Of a stretch of DNA of 7,290 nt, positions 6,055 through 7,290 are shown one piece after another. The first letter of the stretch is position 1. Each line of letters begins with the position of its first letter. Location of the stretch: contig SKJD01000063.1 of the NCBI GenBank assembly GCA_007116095.1, positions 1-7,290 of the forward strand, read 5' to 3'. A program made the position numbers and the translations under genes. This stretch comes from Candidatus Hydrogenedentota bacterium (GTDB taxonomy: Bacteria; Hydrogenedentota; Hydrogenedentia; Hydrogenedentales; SCBR16-9). The notes under the pieces are model-generated. The model was not told where the DNA came from. It made no database searches and was given only the letters and a program-made list of their open reading frames with translations.

Positions 6055-6449
6055 AAGGCGTGGTTTTGTAAATTACGGCAAGACTTTTTGTGGCAATTCG
6101 GACACCAGTCGCGATGTCTCGTATGTTCGGTGACGACCGGGGTGTTGTCTTCAGGGATGTCTTCGGTATAGCGGGTGCGCGTCTCACGGCGCTTTCGCAA
6201 TGTGTCGCCACAATCGGGACAAACTCTAGCCCGATGGGTCTTTCGTTGATCAATGCGCGAAGGAACTTCCCGGCAACTACCTGGATGGCCGACCTTGCGG
6301 CCCGGTTTCTTCTTGCCGCGGGACGAGGCCTTGGGTTTTTGATAGATGGGCTTCATGCCCGACGGTGTCGCGGGCGTCGTATGGGAGATGGCGGCCATGC
6401 CTGCCTGTTGTTCGGCCAACATCTTGGACATCTCCAACAGCGCAAACAA
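6003..6449 (-). pseudogene. 5' remnant of an IS66-family transposase
   Basis: The minus-strand frame encodes the N-terminal part of an IS66-type transposase, which normally runs to about 450-550 residues. Reading from TTG 6449, a helical LLEMSKMLAEQQA start leads to a basic linker GKKKPGRKVGHPG (45-57), then the zinc finger of CPDCG (77-81) and WCPNC (115-119), with the family's RTRYTEDIPEDNTPVVTEH between them. Recognisable sequence ends near residue 122 (about 6084). The last 27 codons run through the terminator repeat and are not transposase. The catalytic DDE domain is therefore absent. The frame is open back to 6494 and reads on in the family style (LRKISVEGEEAILF), but no ATG or GTG start is in frame, so the true start is lost or unusual. 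No terminal inverted repeats were found. Confidence 0.75.
6009..6054 (+). terminator. Rho-independent terminator after the DUF4832-like gene
   Basis: ATCCCCGGAC (6009-6018) pairs with GTCCGGGGAT (6038-6047) in a perfect 10-bp stem. GCG/CGC in the loop can extend it past a bulge. TGTTTTT follows. It lies 83 bp after the stop codon and is the same element as the terminator after the RIC gene. Confidence 0.87.
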
Positions 6450-6494
6450 TATCGCTTCCTCGCCCTCTACACTAATTTTTCGGAGGTCATTGTC

Positions 6495-6713
6495 TCAAGT
6501 TCGTTGGCAGAGAGGGTGCAACAAGAATTTGAATCCAGCGCCGGCAGATAAGGCGTCGCTTGGCTGCACATGTTACAATGGGGTCTGGAAGGGATTGGGA
6601 ACGGTTACACGTTGCAATTTCCCGTTGGTTAAAACCATTCAATGCGTCATTCCGGGGCCTGCACGCCCTGGCCCCCGGGCCGACTATAACGTATAGGTAA
6701 GGAGAAGATAAGT
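6495..6713. other. Gap between the transposase stump and the thioredoxin-like gene
   Basis: No gene is supported. TGTTACAAT at 6571-6579 resembles an extended -10 box on the plus strand. CCGGGG (6652-6657) can pair with CCCCGG (6673-6678) in a GC-rich hairpin without a T-run. CTATA-ACG-TATAG (6684-6688/6692-6696) is a small inverted repeat containing TATAAC, a 5-of-6 -10 match just before the ribosome-binding site. Any of these may drive the downstream gene; none is decisive. Confidence 0.35.
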
Positions 6714-7290
6714 ATGTCAGCTACTGAATCTACGATGGTCCCGTTGGGCGCGCCCGCGCCCGAGTTTACATTGCGTGATACCGAAGGCTCCCTGGTGAGT
6801 TTGCAAGATTTCAAAAATCACAAGGGCCTGGTCGTGATGTTTGTCTGTAACCACTGCCCCTTTGTGAAGCTTTTAATGGAAGCCCTGGCGGTGTTTGGGA
6901 AGGAGTACCAGGACAAAGGGCTGGGCGTCGTTGCGATCAGTTCGAATGACATTACCACCCATCCGGATGACAGTCCGGAGAAAATGGCGGAGGTGAAACG
7001 GGACTTCGGCTACACCTTCCCGTACCTGTATGACGAGTCCCAGGAAGTGGCCAAAGCCTACAAGGCGGCTTGCACGCCGGATTTCTTTCTCTTCGACGGC
7101 GACTTGAAGCTGGCTTATCGCGGACAGTTTGACGACGCGCGACCCGGCAACGACATCAAGCCGACGGGGAAGGACCTGCGGGCCGCGGCGGATGCCGTCC
7201 TGGCCGGAGAAAAGCCCGACCCGAATCAGAAGCCAAGCATCGGCTGCAATATCAAGTGGAAGGCGGGCAACGCGCCGGAATACTTCGCGG
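6714..7290 (+). CDS. Thioredoxin-fold AhpC/TSA-TlpA-like redox protein (3' end outside window)
   Basis: The visible 192 residues lack a stop codon, and the frame runs off the right edge. The start ATG 6714 has a clear AAGGAG at 6699-6704. The fold signature is complete: PLGAPAPEFTLRDTEGSLVSL (10-30), the strand GLVVMFVCNHCPFVK (38-52) with the redox pair Cys45-Asn-His-Cys48, the VVAISSND turn (72-79), and the ACTPDFFLFD segment (119-128), where the cis-Pro lies in the usual thioredoxin position after Cys120. The tail IGCNIKWK...NAPEY (176-190) with Cys178 is the conserved end of this CNHCPFV-type subfamily, so little is missing. No signal peptide is seen, so the protein should be cytoplasmic. 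It is probably a thiol-disulfide or peroxide-related redox protein; substrate unknown. Confidence 0.88.
   Translation, partial: MSATESTMVPLGAPAPEFTLRDTEGSLVSLQDFKNHKGLVVMFVCNHCPFVKLLMEALAVFGKEYQDKGLGVVAISSNDITTHPDDSPEKMAEVKRDFGYTFPYLYDESQEVAKAYKAACTPDFFLFDGDLKLAYRGQFDDARPGNDIKPTGKDLRAAADAVLAGEKPDPNQKPSIGCNIKWKAGNAPEYFA

Noticed and set aside
6090..6551. 153-codon plus-strand frame opposite the transposase stump
   Set aside because: It is antisense to the recognisable IS66 zinc-finger region and has no motif of its own.

Overview
The window is 7.3 kb of bacterial chromosome, moderately GC-rich by eye, with genes mostly on the plus strand and four complete, well-formed protein-coding genes plus two cut by the edges. 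No rRNA, tRNA or CRISPR array is visible. The lineage cannot be fixed from the sequence. A single LolC/E-type permease paired with LolD, a secreted DUF4832-like glycosidase-type protein and an IS66 type that I associate with planctomycete and related genomes suggest a Gram-negative environmental bacterium, perhaps of the Planctomycetes/PVC or Hydrogenedentes kind. That placement is inference.

Layout. (1) Positions 1-520 hold the C-terminal part of a FecCD/BtuC-type metal-chelate ABC permease. (2) Positions 554-2495 hold a two-gene lipoprotein-release unit: a LolC/E-family permease overlapping a LolD ATPase. (3) Positions 2496-4239 look like a nitrosative/oxidative-stress module. An Rrf2-family regulator with three Fe-S cysteines sits behind a promoter full of nested inverted repeats. 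It is followed by a 434-bp gap, then a RIC/YtfE (ScdA) di-iron Fe-S-repair protein. The gap contains what looks like the first ~37 codons of a broken membrane protein resembling the NnrS-type N-terminus, which would fit the same NO-response theme. (4) Positions 4244-6054 hold a secreted TIM-barrel/DUF4832-like protein lying between two direct copies of an ~85-nt intergenic element that carries a strong rho-independent terminator. (5) Positions 6055-6494 hold, on the minus strand, the 5' stump of an IS66-family transposase whose recognisable part stops about 30 bp from the second terminator copy. (6) From 6714 to the right edge is a thioredoxin-fold (AhpC/TSA/TlpA-like) protein with a CNHC active-site motif, incomplete at its C-terminus.

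How the parts fit: the Rrf2 regulator and RIC form the clearest functional pair, in which an Fe-S sensor would control repair of damaged Fe-S clusters. The LolCD pair serves lipoprotein transport to the outer membrane. The DUF4832 gene between terminator repeats, next to a transposase stump, looks like a separately transcribed and possibly mobilised accessory gene. I did not find a convincing wholly new system. The points most worth checking are the duplicated terminator element, the broken NnrS-like gene and the operator architecture of the Rrf2 promoter.
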